A program made the position numbers and the translations under genes. A stretch of 64,000 bases of DNA from RGIG5681 sp034180345 (GTDB lineage: Bacteria; Bacillota_I; Bacilli_A; Erysipelotrichales; Erysipelotrichaceae), in assembly GCA_034180345.1 (NCBI GenBank), contig JAXFOQ010000021.1, positions 1-64,000 of the forward strand, written 5' to 3'. This document shows positions 8,632 to 15,329 of the stretch, piece after piece. Every line of letters starts with the position of its first letter. The stretch's first letter is position 1. The notes below the pieces were generated by a model. It was given only the letters and a program-made list of their open reading frames with translations, made no database searches and was not told where the DNA came from.

Positions 8632-9184
8632 AAGAATTATTTTGGCTAGCGGATCACCAAGAAGAAAAGAATTGCTTAAAAATTTAGAAATAAATTTCGA
8701 AGTTATTACTTTAAGTATTGACGAAACGATGGATGATAGTTTATCTTTAGATGAACGATTAAAAAATCTTGCCTATCGCAAAGCAGAAGCGGTCTTTAAA
8801 AGCTGTGAAGATTCCCTTGTGATTGGAGCTGATACCATTGTAGTTATTGATGGTAAAATTTTAGGCAAGCCCAAAAATCGTCAAGATGCCTATGATATTT
8901 TAAAAACCTTAAGCGGTCGTACTCATGAGGTTAAAACAGGAGTTGCGATTATTACCAAGGAAAAATCAGATGTATTCATATCTACTACTAAGGTCAATTT
9001 TGCCCAAATGAGTGATGATGAAATATATAGGTATATTGAAACATCAGAACCGATGGATAAGGCTGGTGCCTATGGCATCCAAGGTTATGGTTCAAAATTT
9101 ATTACCAGTATTGACGGTGATTATTATACTGTTATGGGATTACCGATTAATATGTTGTATAATTATCTAAGGAATTATCTTTAG
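8615..9184 (+). CDS. maf: Maf family nucleoside triphosphate pyrophosphatase
   Basis: Maf proteins hydrolyse non-canonical or modified NTPs (and dTTP/UTP) to monophosphates and influence septum formation. The 189-residue protein has the family N-terminus ILASGSPRRKELL, the central VIGADTIVVIDG with the catalytic aspartate, GKPKNRQDAYDIL, and DKAGAYGIQGYG. The length is typical. AAAGGAG (8596-8602) in the coaX 3' end serves as ribosome binding site. The gene ends 7 bp before a tRNA gene, whose terminator probably serves the whole operon. Confidence 0.93.
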   Translation: MNTTNKRIILASGSPRRKELLKNLEINFEVITLSIDETMDDSLSLDERLKNLAYRKAEAVFKSCEDSLVIGADTIVVIDGKILGKPKNRQDAYDILKTLSGRTHEVKTGVAIITKEKSDVFISTTKVNFAQMSDDEIYRYIETSEPMDKAGAYGIQGYGSKFITSIDGDYYTVMGLPINMLYNYLRNYL

Positions 9185-9191
9185 ATAATAT

Positions 9192-9265
9192 GCCGCTATA
9201 GTTTAGGGGTAAAACAAGCCCATGGTAAGGGCTAGTCCTCAGTTCAACTCTGGGTAGCGGCACCA
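9192..9265 (+). tRNA. tRNA-Thr (GGU)
   Basis: 74-nt cloverleaf with acceptor GCCGCTA/TAGCGGC, anticodon stem AGCCC/GGGCT, loop ATGGTAA (anticodon GGT) and encoded CCA. The G1-C72 and C2-G71 pairs suit threonine identity. Its D-arm (TAGTTTAGGGGTAAAAC) looks more like a glycine tRNA than the Thr(UGU) gene at 1487. The 3' half is overlapped on the other strand by an integrase remnant, so this is likely an integration site. Confidence 0.9.
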
Positions 9266-9724
9266 GTTATTAAATAAACCCTTGTTATACAAGGGTTTTT
9301 GTTTATTTTGAAGTGCTATAGGCACGATTTTTTTAAATTTATCACTTAAAATCATTATTTCTTCTATTTTGTTAGGGTATAAATGGCTATAAGCATCAAG
9401 CTTTATTGATATATTACTATGTCCTAAAAGCTTAGATATTAATATCGGTTGTGTTCCTAAATTGATGTAATAATTGGCACAAGAATGTCTGAAGTCATGG
9501 ATCCTTATTTGTTTTAGTTTTTGGGTTTTGCAAGCGCTGTTTTTATTGCTATCAATTTGATAATGATAAATAATTTCAGAAGAAACCACAGAATTTAATA
9601 TTACCTCTAAGGTCATAATATTAGAAAATATAATATTATACTTAATACGCTCCTCATTGTACTTGTCGTTATATTCTTTGAAATCTATTTTTCTTTCATA
9701 TACTATCTTTTTATCACTTAATAG
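9239..9724 (-). pseudogene. Tyrosine recombinase (integrase) remnant at tRNA-Thr
   Basis: Only the C-terminal catalytic part of a phage or ICE-type tyrosine integrase remains. The piece from 9616 down shows IRIHDFRHSCA (His-x-x-Arg box), LLGHSNISIKLDAYSHLYP (third histidine and the catalytic Tyr in AYSH). The first catalytic arginine box and the N-terminal SAM-like and AP2-like domains are missing. The frame is open back to 9724 but those residues are not recognisable integrase and are preceded by a stop. The frame continues through the end of the protein family into the tRNA-Thr gene, ending at 9239 inside it. This is the expected position of an integrase next to its tRNA attachment site, after loss of the element. 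Confidence 0.8.
9277..9304 (+). terminator. Terminator after tRNA-Thr
   Basis: ACCCTTGT (9278-9285), loop TAT, ACAAGGGT (9289-9296), then TTTTGTTT. It lies inside the antisense integrase remnant. Confidence 0.85.
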
Positions 9725-9944
9725 TTAGCGCCTTTTTTAGCAAAATGATGTTTAAAAGGTGTAATTATGTTCATATAAAATAGTATTTGCTGAATTTTTA
9801 TTAATATACTCATATTTAAGTTCTTTGTTGTTTTCTAAGTAGTCCACCTGTTCTGATGGTGTTATTTGACAATTTTTATTCAGAGGTATAAAATTTTAAA
9901 TTGTTGAGGACTCAACTTTATTAAAATGATGAGATTTAATTTTT
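9617..9944. other. Decayed sequence between integrase remnant and MarR gene
   Basis: No intact gene. Short minus-strand fragments (for example around 9726-9770) are interrupted by stops and may be integrase or element debris. It contains the GTTGAG palindrome described separately. Confidence 0.5.
9903..9916. promoter_or_regulatory. Putative MarR operator
   Basis: GTTGAG (9903-9908), GA, CTCAAC (9911-9916): a perfect palindrome 28 bp before the marR start. MarR-family proteins commonly bind TTGA...TCAA-type palindromes overlapping their own promoter, so autoregulation is inferred. Confidence 0.5.
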
Positions 9945-10391
9945 ATGATTGAAAGATTTGAATTGTTTTCTAACAGTATATTTAAAATATCAAAAATTTG
10001 GCATAAAGTTGCCACTGAAGAAATGTCGGAATTTGGATTAAATGCCGCCCATTTAATTTACATTATTGCCTTATATCGTCATAAAAAAGGTTTGAATGCT
10101 TCAGAGTTGGCATTAATAAGTGATAAGGATAAGTCTGATGTTTCGAGAAGTTTAAATTTATTATTGAAAAAAGAAATTGTTAAGAAGCAGCAAATTAATC
10201 ATAAGGCTTATGGTTGCTTATTTTATTTAACCGATAATGGTTTAAATATTGCGAAAAAAATATTTAAAAAAATTGAAATTGTAATGACGATTGCGAATAA
10301 AAATATCAGCGATGAGCAGCGCCAACATTTTTATGAAGTTTTAGAGTCTTTTACTAAAAATATTTCAGAAATTGCTGAAATGAAAATTTAA
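9945..10391 (+). CDS. MarR family transcriptional regulator
   Basis: A 148-residue winged-helix DNA-binding protein. The helix-turn-helix and wing lie around residues 50-100 (LNASELALISDKDKSDVSRSLNLLLKKEIVKKQ...YGCLFYLTDNG, shown in parts), flanked by the N- and C-terminal dimerisation helices of MarR proteins. The length is normal. It is followed after 14 bp by a membrane-anchored hydrolase, probably in the same operon, with TTGAGAGG between them. A palindrome at 9903-9916 is a likely autoregulatory site. The ligand is unknown. No Shine-Dalgarno sequence is seen before ATG 9945. Confidence 0.88.
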   Translation: MIERFELFSNSIFKISKIWHKVATEEMSEFGLNAAHLIYIIALYRHKKGLNASELALISDKDKSDVSRSLNLLLKKEIVKKQQINHKAYGCLFYLTDNGLNIAKKIFKKIEIVMTIANKNISDEQRQHFYEVLESFTKNISEIAEMKI

Positions 10392-10405
10392 TTTGAGAGG
10401 CATTT

Positions 10406-11377
10406 ATGAATAAAAAGAAGAAATTACTACGAAGAATTATTTTAAGTACTGTTGTTTTAATTTTTGTGCTATTATTGGCAATTTCCAATTATCTTTTTGA
10501 GTATGCTATTTATCGAAAAGGTACTGGTGGCAATAGAAATGTCAAGGTGGCTGAAAATTTAAAAAATAGTGAAGAAAAATCAGATAAACTTAAAGAAACT
10601 AAAAAAATAAAAAAGACAGAGGCTAATCAGTATTTTGAAAAAAATATTGAAAAGGAAGATTTTGTTAAGACTGGTGATGGTTTAAATTTAAAGCTTTATT
10701 ATCTCAATAAGCCCGAAAACAACAAATGGGTTTTATTGATTCATGGTTATAGAGCGGATCATAAAGATATGTATGTCTATGCTAAGATGTATCATCAAAA
10801 TGGATATAATGTTTTGATGCCTGATTTAAGAGCCTGTGGTGCTTCGGAGGGCAAATATATCGGCATGGGCATTCTGGATAAAGAAGATATGAAAATTATG
10901 CTTGATTGGATTTTGAATAAAAACAAAGATGCTGAAATAGTTGTTCATGGCAATTCGATGGGAGCTGCTACGGCACTTTTATTATCAGGTGAAAAAGAGG
11001 CGGAAAAAGTTAAGGCCTTTGTGGGAGATTCTGGTTATACCAGTGTTTATGAAATATTTAAATCAGAATTGCATTTGCGTTTTGGACTTCCTAGTTTTCC
11101 AATCCTAGATCTTGCAGGAATATTTTGTAATTTGAAAGCCGGATATAGTTTTAATCAAGTGTCGGTTGTTGATGCGATTTCCAAGTCGACTAAACCTATT
11201 CTTTTGATTCATGGAAAGAAAGATGACTTTGTTCCTTTTTCGATGATGGAAATCCTTTATAACGCTAAGAAAACAGGCGATAAGTTACAATTAATATCTG
11301 AAAATGCCGCTCATGTTGAAAGTATCTTTGATCTTGGTGATGAGTATGAAAAGACGGTATTAAAATTTATCCGTTAG
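10406..11377 (+). CDS. Membrane-anchored alpha/beta hydrolase
   Basis: A 323-residue protein with one N-terminal membrane segment (about residues 10-35, after KKKKLLRR), a lysine/glutamate-rich linker to about residue 85, then an alpha/beta hydrolase domain placed outside the membrane by this topology. HGYRADH is the oxyanion region, HGNSMGA the nucleophile elbow (Ser), GKKDDFVP the acid and AAHVES the histidine, so the triad is complete. It resembles YqkD/S9-like hydrolases of Bacillota; the substrate is unknown. It follows the MarR gene closely, and the regulator probably controls it. GAGAGG precedes ATG 10406. Confidence 0.85.
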   Translation: MNKKKKLLRRIILSTVVLIFVLLLAISNYLFEYAIYRKGTGGNRNVKVAENLKNSEEKSDKLKETKKIKKTEANQYFEKNIEKEDFVKTGDGLNLKLYYLNKPENNKWVLLIHGYRADHKDMYVYAKMYHQNGYNVLMPDLRACGASEGKYIGMGILDKEDMKIMLDWILNKNKDAEIVVHGNSMGAATALLLSGEKEAEKVKAFVGDSGYTSVYEIFKSELHLRFGLPSFPILDLAGIFCNLKAGYSFNQVSVVDAISKSTKPILLIHGKKDDFVPFSMMEILYNAKKTGDKLQLISENAAHVESIFDLGDEYEKTVLKFIR

Positions 11378-11412
11378 TTATTCTGATACCTAAAGATAAT
11401 ATTAATGTGATA

Positions 11413-11440
11413 TTGACAAGTAAATAAATAGTGGTAATAT
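11413..11440 (+). promoter_or_regulatory. Promoter of rpmG-secE-nusG
   Basis: TTGACA (11413-11418), 16-nt spacer, TAATAT (11435-11440). The expected start of transcription is at about 11447. Confidence 0.7.
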
Positions 11441-11446
11441 ATAAAT

Positions 11447-11480
11447 AGTTATTGACGAAGCAACAATAACTTTTTATTTT
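11447..11480 (+). terminator. Terminator-like hairpin in the rpmG leader
   Basis: AGTTATTG (11447-11454) and CAATAACT (11464-11471) form an 8-bp stem with a 9-nt loop, followed by TTTTATTTT. It starts at the predicted transcription start and lies before the rpmG ribosome binding site, so it looks like a leader attenuator rather than a 3' terminator. It may alternatively end read-through from the hydrolase gene. Confidence 0.55.
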
Positions 11481-11497
11481 CTTAAAAAGGAGGAATT

Positions 11498-11653
11498 ATG
11501 CCTAAAAAAGATCGTGTTATTTTAACTTGCACCCAATGCTTATCTAGGAACTATAGTACTCATAAGAATAAAAAAGTTAATCTTGAGCGTCTGGAATTAA
11601 TGAAATTTTGTAAGAGGTGTGGTACTCACACAATACACAAAGAAACTAAATAA
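11498..11653 (+). CDS. rpmG: 50S ribosomal protein L33
   Basis: A 51-residue ribosomal protein, full length, beginning MPKKDRVILTCTQC. Two CxxC pairs (CTQC and CKRC) form the zinc ribbon, so this is the Cys-containing L33 version. GGAGG precedes ATG 11498. It heads an operon with secE (11-bp gap) and nusG, the standard bacterial order. It is too short for many gene finders but the family match is clear. Confidence 0.96.
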   Translation: MPKKDRVILTCTQCLSRNYSTHKNKKVNLERLELMKFCKRCGTHTIHKETK

Positions 11654-11664
11654 AGGAGATTAAT

Positions 11665-11841
11665 ATGAAGTGGTTTAGTATTGAAGGAATCTTAAAAGAA
11701 ATTGGAAAAATTAGATGGCCAAAGAAAGCAGAATTATTTAAAACATTTGGTGAAGTACTGATTGTTGTGGTGCTATTTATGTTGTTTTTCATTGCCGCCG
11801 ATGTTTTAGTGAGTTTTGTATTGAAATTATTAGGAATTTAG
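11665..11841 (+). CDS. secE: Preprotein translocase subunit SecE
   Basis: A 58-residue single-span SecE, the size usual in Gram-positives. The amphipathic region IGKIRWPKKAELFKTF contains the conserved W-P before the single membrane segment (about residues 29-53). It stabilises SecY in the plasma membrane translocon. AAGGAG lies before ATG 11665. It lies between rpmG and nusG. Confidence 0.96.
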   Translation: MKWFSIEGILKEIGKIRWPKKAELFKTFGEVLIVVVLFMLFFIAADVLVSFVLKLLGI

Positions 11842-11850
11842 GAGGCAAGA

Positions 11851-12396
11851 ATGTCTGAAACAAAAAAAGAATGGTATGTGGTAAACTGCTATGCAGGTCA
11901 TGAAAACCATGTAAAAGAAAATCTTGAAAAGCGTGCTATTTCTATGGGCATTACTGATAATTTATTTAGGATTATCGTTGCCGAAGAAGCTGATGTTGAA
12001 ATTAAGAATGGCAAGACCATTGAAACGATGAAGAATCTTTATCCTGGATATTTATTTGTAGAAATGATTATGACCGATGAATCTTGGTATGTTGTTCGTA
12101 ATACCCCGGGAGTAACAGGCTTTATCGGTTCCAGTGGTAAGGGTGCTAAACCCTTTCCTGTAGATCAGGCTGAAATTGACAGTGTCTTAAGACGCATTGG
12201 TCATAAAGATGCTAATGTGCGTATTGACTTTGCCTTGGGTGATACTGTTAAAATTCTTAGTGGTCCGTTTGCGGGTATGGAAGGTATTGTTGATGAAATG
12301 AACGATCAAACTCGCACTGCTAAAGTACTGACAATTTTATTTGGTCGTGAAACTCCAACTGATATTGAATATAATTTGTTGGAAAAAGTATTATAA
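11851..12396 (+). CDS. nusG: Transcription termination/antitermination protein NusG
   Basis: A 181-residue NusG that binds RNA polymerase and modulates pausing, Rho action and coupling. It has the N-terminal NGN domain (EWYVVNCYAGHENHVKENLE ending before residue 110, PGYLFVEM) and the C-terminal KOW domain (GDTVKILSGPFAGMEG). GGAGG precedes ATG 11851. It ends the rpmG-secE-nusG operon with a terminator. In most bacteria rplK follows directly; here rplK is 11.4 kb away. Confidence 0.97.
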   Translation: MSETKKEWYVVNCYAGHENHVKENLEKRAISMGITDNLFRIIVAEEADVEIKNGKTIETMKNLYPGYLFVEMIMTDESWYVVRNTPGVTGFIGSSGKGAKPFPVDQAEIDSVLRRIGHKDANVRIDFALGDTVKILSGPFAGMEGIVDEMNDQTRTAKVLTILFGRETPTDIEYNLLEKVL

Positions 12397-12412
12397 TAAA
12401 AATTATCTATTG

Positions 12413-12441
12413 CCAACTTCTTAATAGGAGTTGGTTTTTTA
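12413..12441 (+). terminator. Terminator after nusG
   Basis: CCAACTTCT (12413-12421), loop TAAT, AGGAGTTGG (12426-12434) with one G-U pair, then TTTTTT. Confidence 0.85.
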
Positions 12442-12476
12442 TTAGGTAATATCCTGTTATTGTCTATTAATAGATT

Positions 12477-13304
12477 ATGAATAAGAGAATGCTATTTAAA
12501 CCAGAATTGGTATATGAATATATGAAAAGGTATCATTACTTTCCTAAAGTTGGCGAATTTTTATTGATGATCTTGGATGCTAAATTACAGCTTATCAATA
12601 TTAATTATCATTGTATTACTGAAAGTTTTATATCAATAATGAAAAAGAGTTATGTCCCTAAAATGTCAGGAGTAATGATTATCTATCATTGTGATCAGCC
12701 CAAATGTGTAATTGATGCTTTTAGGCTGCTTGGTATTGATATTGTTGATATTTTCTATATTAAAAATCATACTTTAATCGGTTATAATTCCAAAGAGGTG
12801 TATGGAATATTACCTAACATTAGAAATGATTTTATCAATAATAAACCCATCATTTATCCAAATATGGATAATTTAATTAACCATACCTTAAAAGATTTAT
12901 TAATAGGTACTTTTATGGAAACAATAAATTTTAAATTACTTAAGGTAATTGAGCTATTTAAGAACTTGGATCAAGAATATTTTGTATTGATGATGATAGA
13001 TTATCAAAAAAGAGTTAGGGAAGTGTTAATACCCTTTAAGGGTGGCCTTAATTCTTCAATTGTTGATCCCAGGGTGTTGATTAAATATTTTGTTGATGAT
13101 AACTTCGGTTTTTGTGTTATGTTTCATAATCATCCTAGTGGGATTGTCGATCCTTCAAAAGAAGACCTGATGATAACTGAAAGATTTAAAGCGATTATGA
13201 AACTTTTTAACAAAGAATTATATGCGCACTATATTTTGGGTCGATATGAGATATATGAAATAATTAATAAAAAATTATTAGATATAACTAACAAAGTGCT
13301 ATAA
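12477..13304 (+). CDS. RadC-like JAB/MPN domain protein
   Basis: A 275-residue protein whose C-terminal 120 residues match the RadC/JAMM fold: GGLNSSIVDPR, then MFHNHPSG (metal-binding HxH), SKED (Ser and Asp ligands) and YILG. The N-terminal 150 residues do not show RadC's helix-hairpin-helix and resemble no family I know. The family is widespread in genome islands and its biochemical role is uncertain; a metal-dependent hydrolase role follows from the intact HxHPSG...S..D residues. No Shine-Dalgarno sequence precedes ATG 12477; TATTAA at 12465-12470 ends 6 nt before it. The fructose-bisphosphate aldolase promoter overlaps its stop. Confidence 0.8.
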   Translation: MNKRMLFKPELVYEYMKRYHYFPKVGEFLLMILDAKLQLININYHCITESFISIMKKSYVPKMSGVMIIYHCDQPKCVIDAFRLLGIDIVDIFYIKNHTLIGYNSKEVYGILPNIRNDFINNKPIIYPNMDNLINHTLKDLLIGTFMETINFKLLKVIELFKNLDQEYFVLMMIDYQKRVREVLIPFKGGLNSSIVDPRVLIKYFVDDNFGFCVMFHNHPSGIVDPSKEDLMITERFKAIMKLFNKELYAHYILGRYEIYEIINKKLLDITNKVL

Positions 13305-13305
13305 T
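13297..13305 (+). promoter_or_regulatory. Extended -10 promoter of the aldolase gene
   Basis: TGC followed by TATAAT (13300-13305), overlapping the stop codon of the RadC-like gene. No good -35 is seen, as is common for extended -10 promoters. Confidence 0.65.
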
Positions 13306-13328
13306 GTTGGTATTGGAGGTATTATACT

Positions 13329-14216
13329 ATGAATAAGGAACAATTAGCACAAGTCAGTGCTGGTAAAGGCTTTATTGCCGCTTTAGATCAATCAGGAGGC
13401 TCAACACCAAAAGCTTTAAAGGCATATGGAATTAATGAAGATGCTTATCAAGATGAGAGTGAAATGTTTGATCTGGTCCATCAAATGCGCAGTCGAATGC
13501 TTACTTCAAAAGCTATGTCATCAGATCGCATTGTCGGGGTGATATTATTTGAAGCAACGATGAAACGCAAAATCGAAGGTTTATTTACAGCCGATTATTG
13601 TTGGGAAAAGAAACATATTGTCCCATTCCTTAAAGTTGATCAAGGCTTGGCAGCTGAAAAAGACGATTGTAAGATGATGAAGCCCTTTGAAGGTTTAGAG
13701 GAATTATTAAAAGAGGCTACAGAATATCATATTTTCGGTACTAAAATGCGTAGCGTTATCTATAAAAATAATGTTATTGGTATTGAAAATGTTGTCAATC
13801 AACAATTTGAATGGGCTAAAATAATCGCTTCATTTGGTTTGGTACCGATTATTGAACCAGAAATTGATATTAATAATCCTGATAAAGAAGCTGCTGAAAA
13901 GAATTTAAAGAAAGCGATATTAAAACATCTTAATAGCATCGATTATCCGGTGATGTTAAAATTAACTCTACCTGAAGTAAGTGATGAATATCTTGAACTT
14001 GTTGAACATAAGAATGTTATCAAGGTCGTGGCCTTAAGTGGTGGTTATAGCCAAGAACACGCCAATGAATTATTAGCAAGAAATCACGGTATCATCGCCT
14101 CTTTCTCAAGAGCCTTGGCATCGGAGATTAGATTTCAACAAAGTCCAGCAGAGTTTGATGAGGTGCTTTCAAATAGTATTGAAAAAATCTATCAGGCATC
14201 TGTGAATAAACAATAA
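13329..14216 (+). CDS. fda: Fructose-bisphosphate aldolase class I
   Basis: Glycolytic enzyme that cleaves fructose 1,6-bisphosphate to dihydroxyacetone phosphate and glyceraldehyde 3-phosphate by Schiff-base chemistry. The 295-residue protein closely follows the staphylococcal class I aldolase pattern from its N-terminus (GKGFIAALDQSGGSTPKALK) to its C-terminus (ASFSRALASE, VNKQ). The Schiff-base lysine is expected in VMLKLTLP near residue 213. IIEPEI contributes the active-site glutamate. GGAGG precedes ATG 13329. Transcribed alone from its own promoter and ended by a strong hairpin. No class II aldolase is seen in the window. Confidence 0.95.
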   Translation: MNKEQLAQVSAGKGFIAALDQSGGSTPKALKAYGINEDAYQDESEMFDLVHQMRSRMLTSKAMSSDRIVGVILFEATMKRKIEGLFTADYCWEKKHIVPFLKVDQGLAAEKDDCKMMKPFEGLEELLKEATEYHIFGTKMRSVIYKNNVIGIENVVNQQFEWAKIIASFGLVPIIEPEIDINNPDKEAAEKNLKKAILKHLNSIDYPVMLKLTLPEVSDEYLELVEHKNVIKVVALSGGYSQEHANELLARNHGIIASFSRALASEIRFQQSPAEFDEVLSNSIEKIYQASVNKQ

Positions 14217-14243
14217 GAAGACGCTTAGTCTTCTTTATTTTTA
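14215..14243 (+). terminator. Terminator between fda and the AraC gene
   Basis: AAGAAGAC (14215-14222), loop GCTTA, GTCTTCTT (14228-14235), then TATTTTTATTT. It overlaps the 3' end of the convergent AraC gene and may work both ways. Confidence 0.8.
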
Positions 14244-15175
14244 TTTGCGATTTTAAGCATATCTTTAGGACTGATGCCCTTATATTTTTTAAAGAGAATT
14301 GAAAAACGGCTGTGGGAAGTATAGCCGACAGATTTGGCAATATCTTTAATATTAAGTGAGGTGGTGGTGATTAAATTTTCAGCAATATTCATTCTTTTCC
14401 TTTGGGTGTATTCGGTAATACTCATATGATAGCGTTGTTTAAAGAGTTTTTTTAATTTGGTACCACTCATTGTTGAGATTTGTTCTAAAATTTGTTGGGG
14501 TATATTCAAAGAAAAATGATCATTAATATAATTTGTTACACTGTCCAGTGCCAGTTCATCATTTTTAGATATGGTGGTGGTATTTTGATTAAAATAAGCA
14601 TCAAGGGTAATACTCAACCACTCTTTAGCCTTGGCTTCAAAAAAGATTTTAGCAGCAGGTTCTGCCATTGTGCAGTTAATAATTGATTCGCTTAACTTGG
14701 CTAAGGGCTTAACAATAAGTTTTCTAGTATCAAAAAAGATATTTAATAGTTTATGTTGATCATTTAAAGGCAGATATTCCTTAAGTAAGTTTTCTTTAAA
14801 GTTAATACCGACACTGGAATACGGAAAGTTACCGTGAAGTAAGAATTTAAGATTATAATCTTTAGCATCATTCACAAAGACAATATTGGAACTTAAATTT
14901 TGATAAGGCGATATACATTCGCCATTAGCACATTTTAAATATGATGAAGAAAAAAAGACAATTTCACCAAAACGATGATTATTTTCAATGATGGTATCTT
15001 TTTTGATGTAAAAATCATGAATATTGATAATAAAGGACTCACTTTCATAATACCAATAATTACCGACGATATATTCATTATCAAATTTAAAGGTTTTACC
15101 TGCCTTGCAGTATTTGTGGTTATCACGATCTTCGGTTAAACCGAGTTTTTCCAGTAAGGCTTTAAATTCATTCAT
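14225..15175 (-). CDS. AraC family transcriptional regulator
   Basis: A 316-residue regulator with a unique N-terminal sensor half and a C-terminal AraC DNA-binding domain of two helix-turn-helix motifs (about residues 205-305): LEQISTMSGTKLKKLFKQ and the second motif with IKDIAKSVGYTSHSRFSILFKK, followed by the family GISPKD. The N-terminal half contains HRFGEIVFFSS and IVFVNDAKDY and shows no catalytic motif. It is divergent from two ABC half-transporters, the usual arrangement for AraC control of siderophore or drug ABC pairs. Three copies of a GATTAGACA box lie in the shared intergenic region. The upstream AGGAGTTA fits ATG 15175. Confidence 0.9.
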   Translation of the reverse strand: MNEFKALLEKLGLTEDRDNHKYCKAGKTFKFDNEYIVGNYWYYESESFIINIHDFYIKKDTIIENNHRFGEIVFFSSSYLKCANGECISPYQNLSSNIVFVNDAKDYNLKFLLHGNFPYSSVGINFKENLLKEYLPLNDQHKLLNIFFDTRKLIVKPLAKLSESIINCTMAEPAAKIFFEAKAKEWLSITLDAYFNQNTTTISKNDELALDSVTNYINDHFSLNIPQQILEQISTMSGTKLKKLFKQRYHMSITEYTQRKRMNIAENLITTTSLNIKDIAKSVGYTSHSRFSILFKKYKGISPKDMLKIANKNKED

Positions 15176-15193
15176 TTTATTAACTCCTATCTT

Positions 15194-15310
15194 GATTAGA
15201 CAATATTACGATTAGACATATTTTATCGATATAATTGTAACTATAACAATAAAATCTTACAATATAACAAGAATAATAATGTTATAAAAAACTAATATTA
15301 TTGTCTAATC
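15194..15310. promoter_or_regulatory. Operator-like GATTAGACA boxes between AraC and ABC genes
   Basis: Two direct copies of GATTAGACA (15194-15202 and 15210-15218, 16-bp period) lie next to the AraC start, and one inverted copy (TGTCTAATC, 15302-15310) lies just before the ABC ribosome binding site. The 15194 and 15302 copies share a longer match (GATTAGACAATA). Paired direct repeats about 1.5-2 turns apart suit AraC-type binding; a looping arrangement is inferred. Confidence 0.55.
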
Positions 15311-15329
15311 ATAATAAAAGGAGGATATT

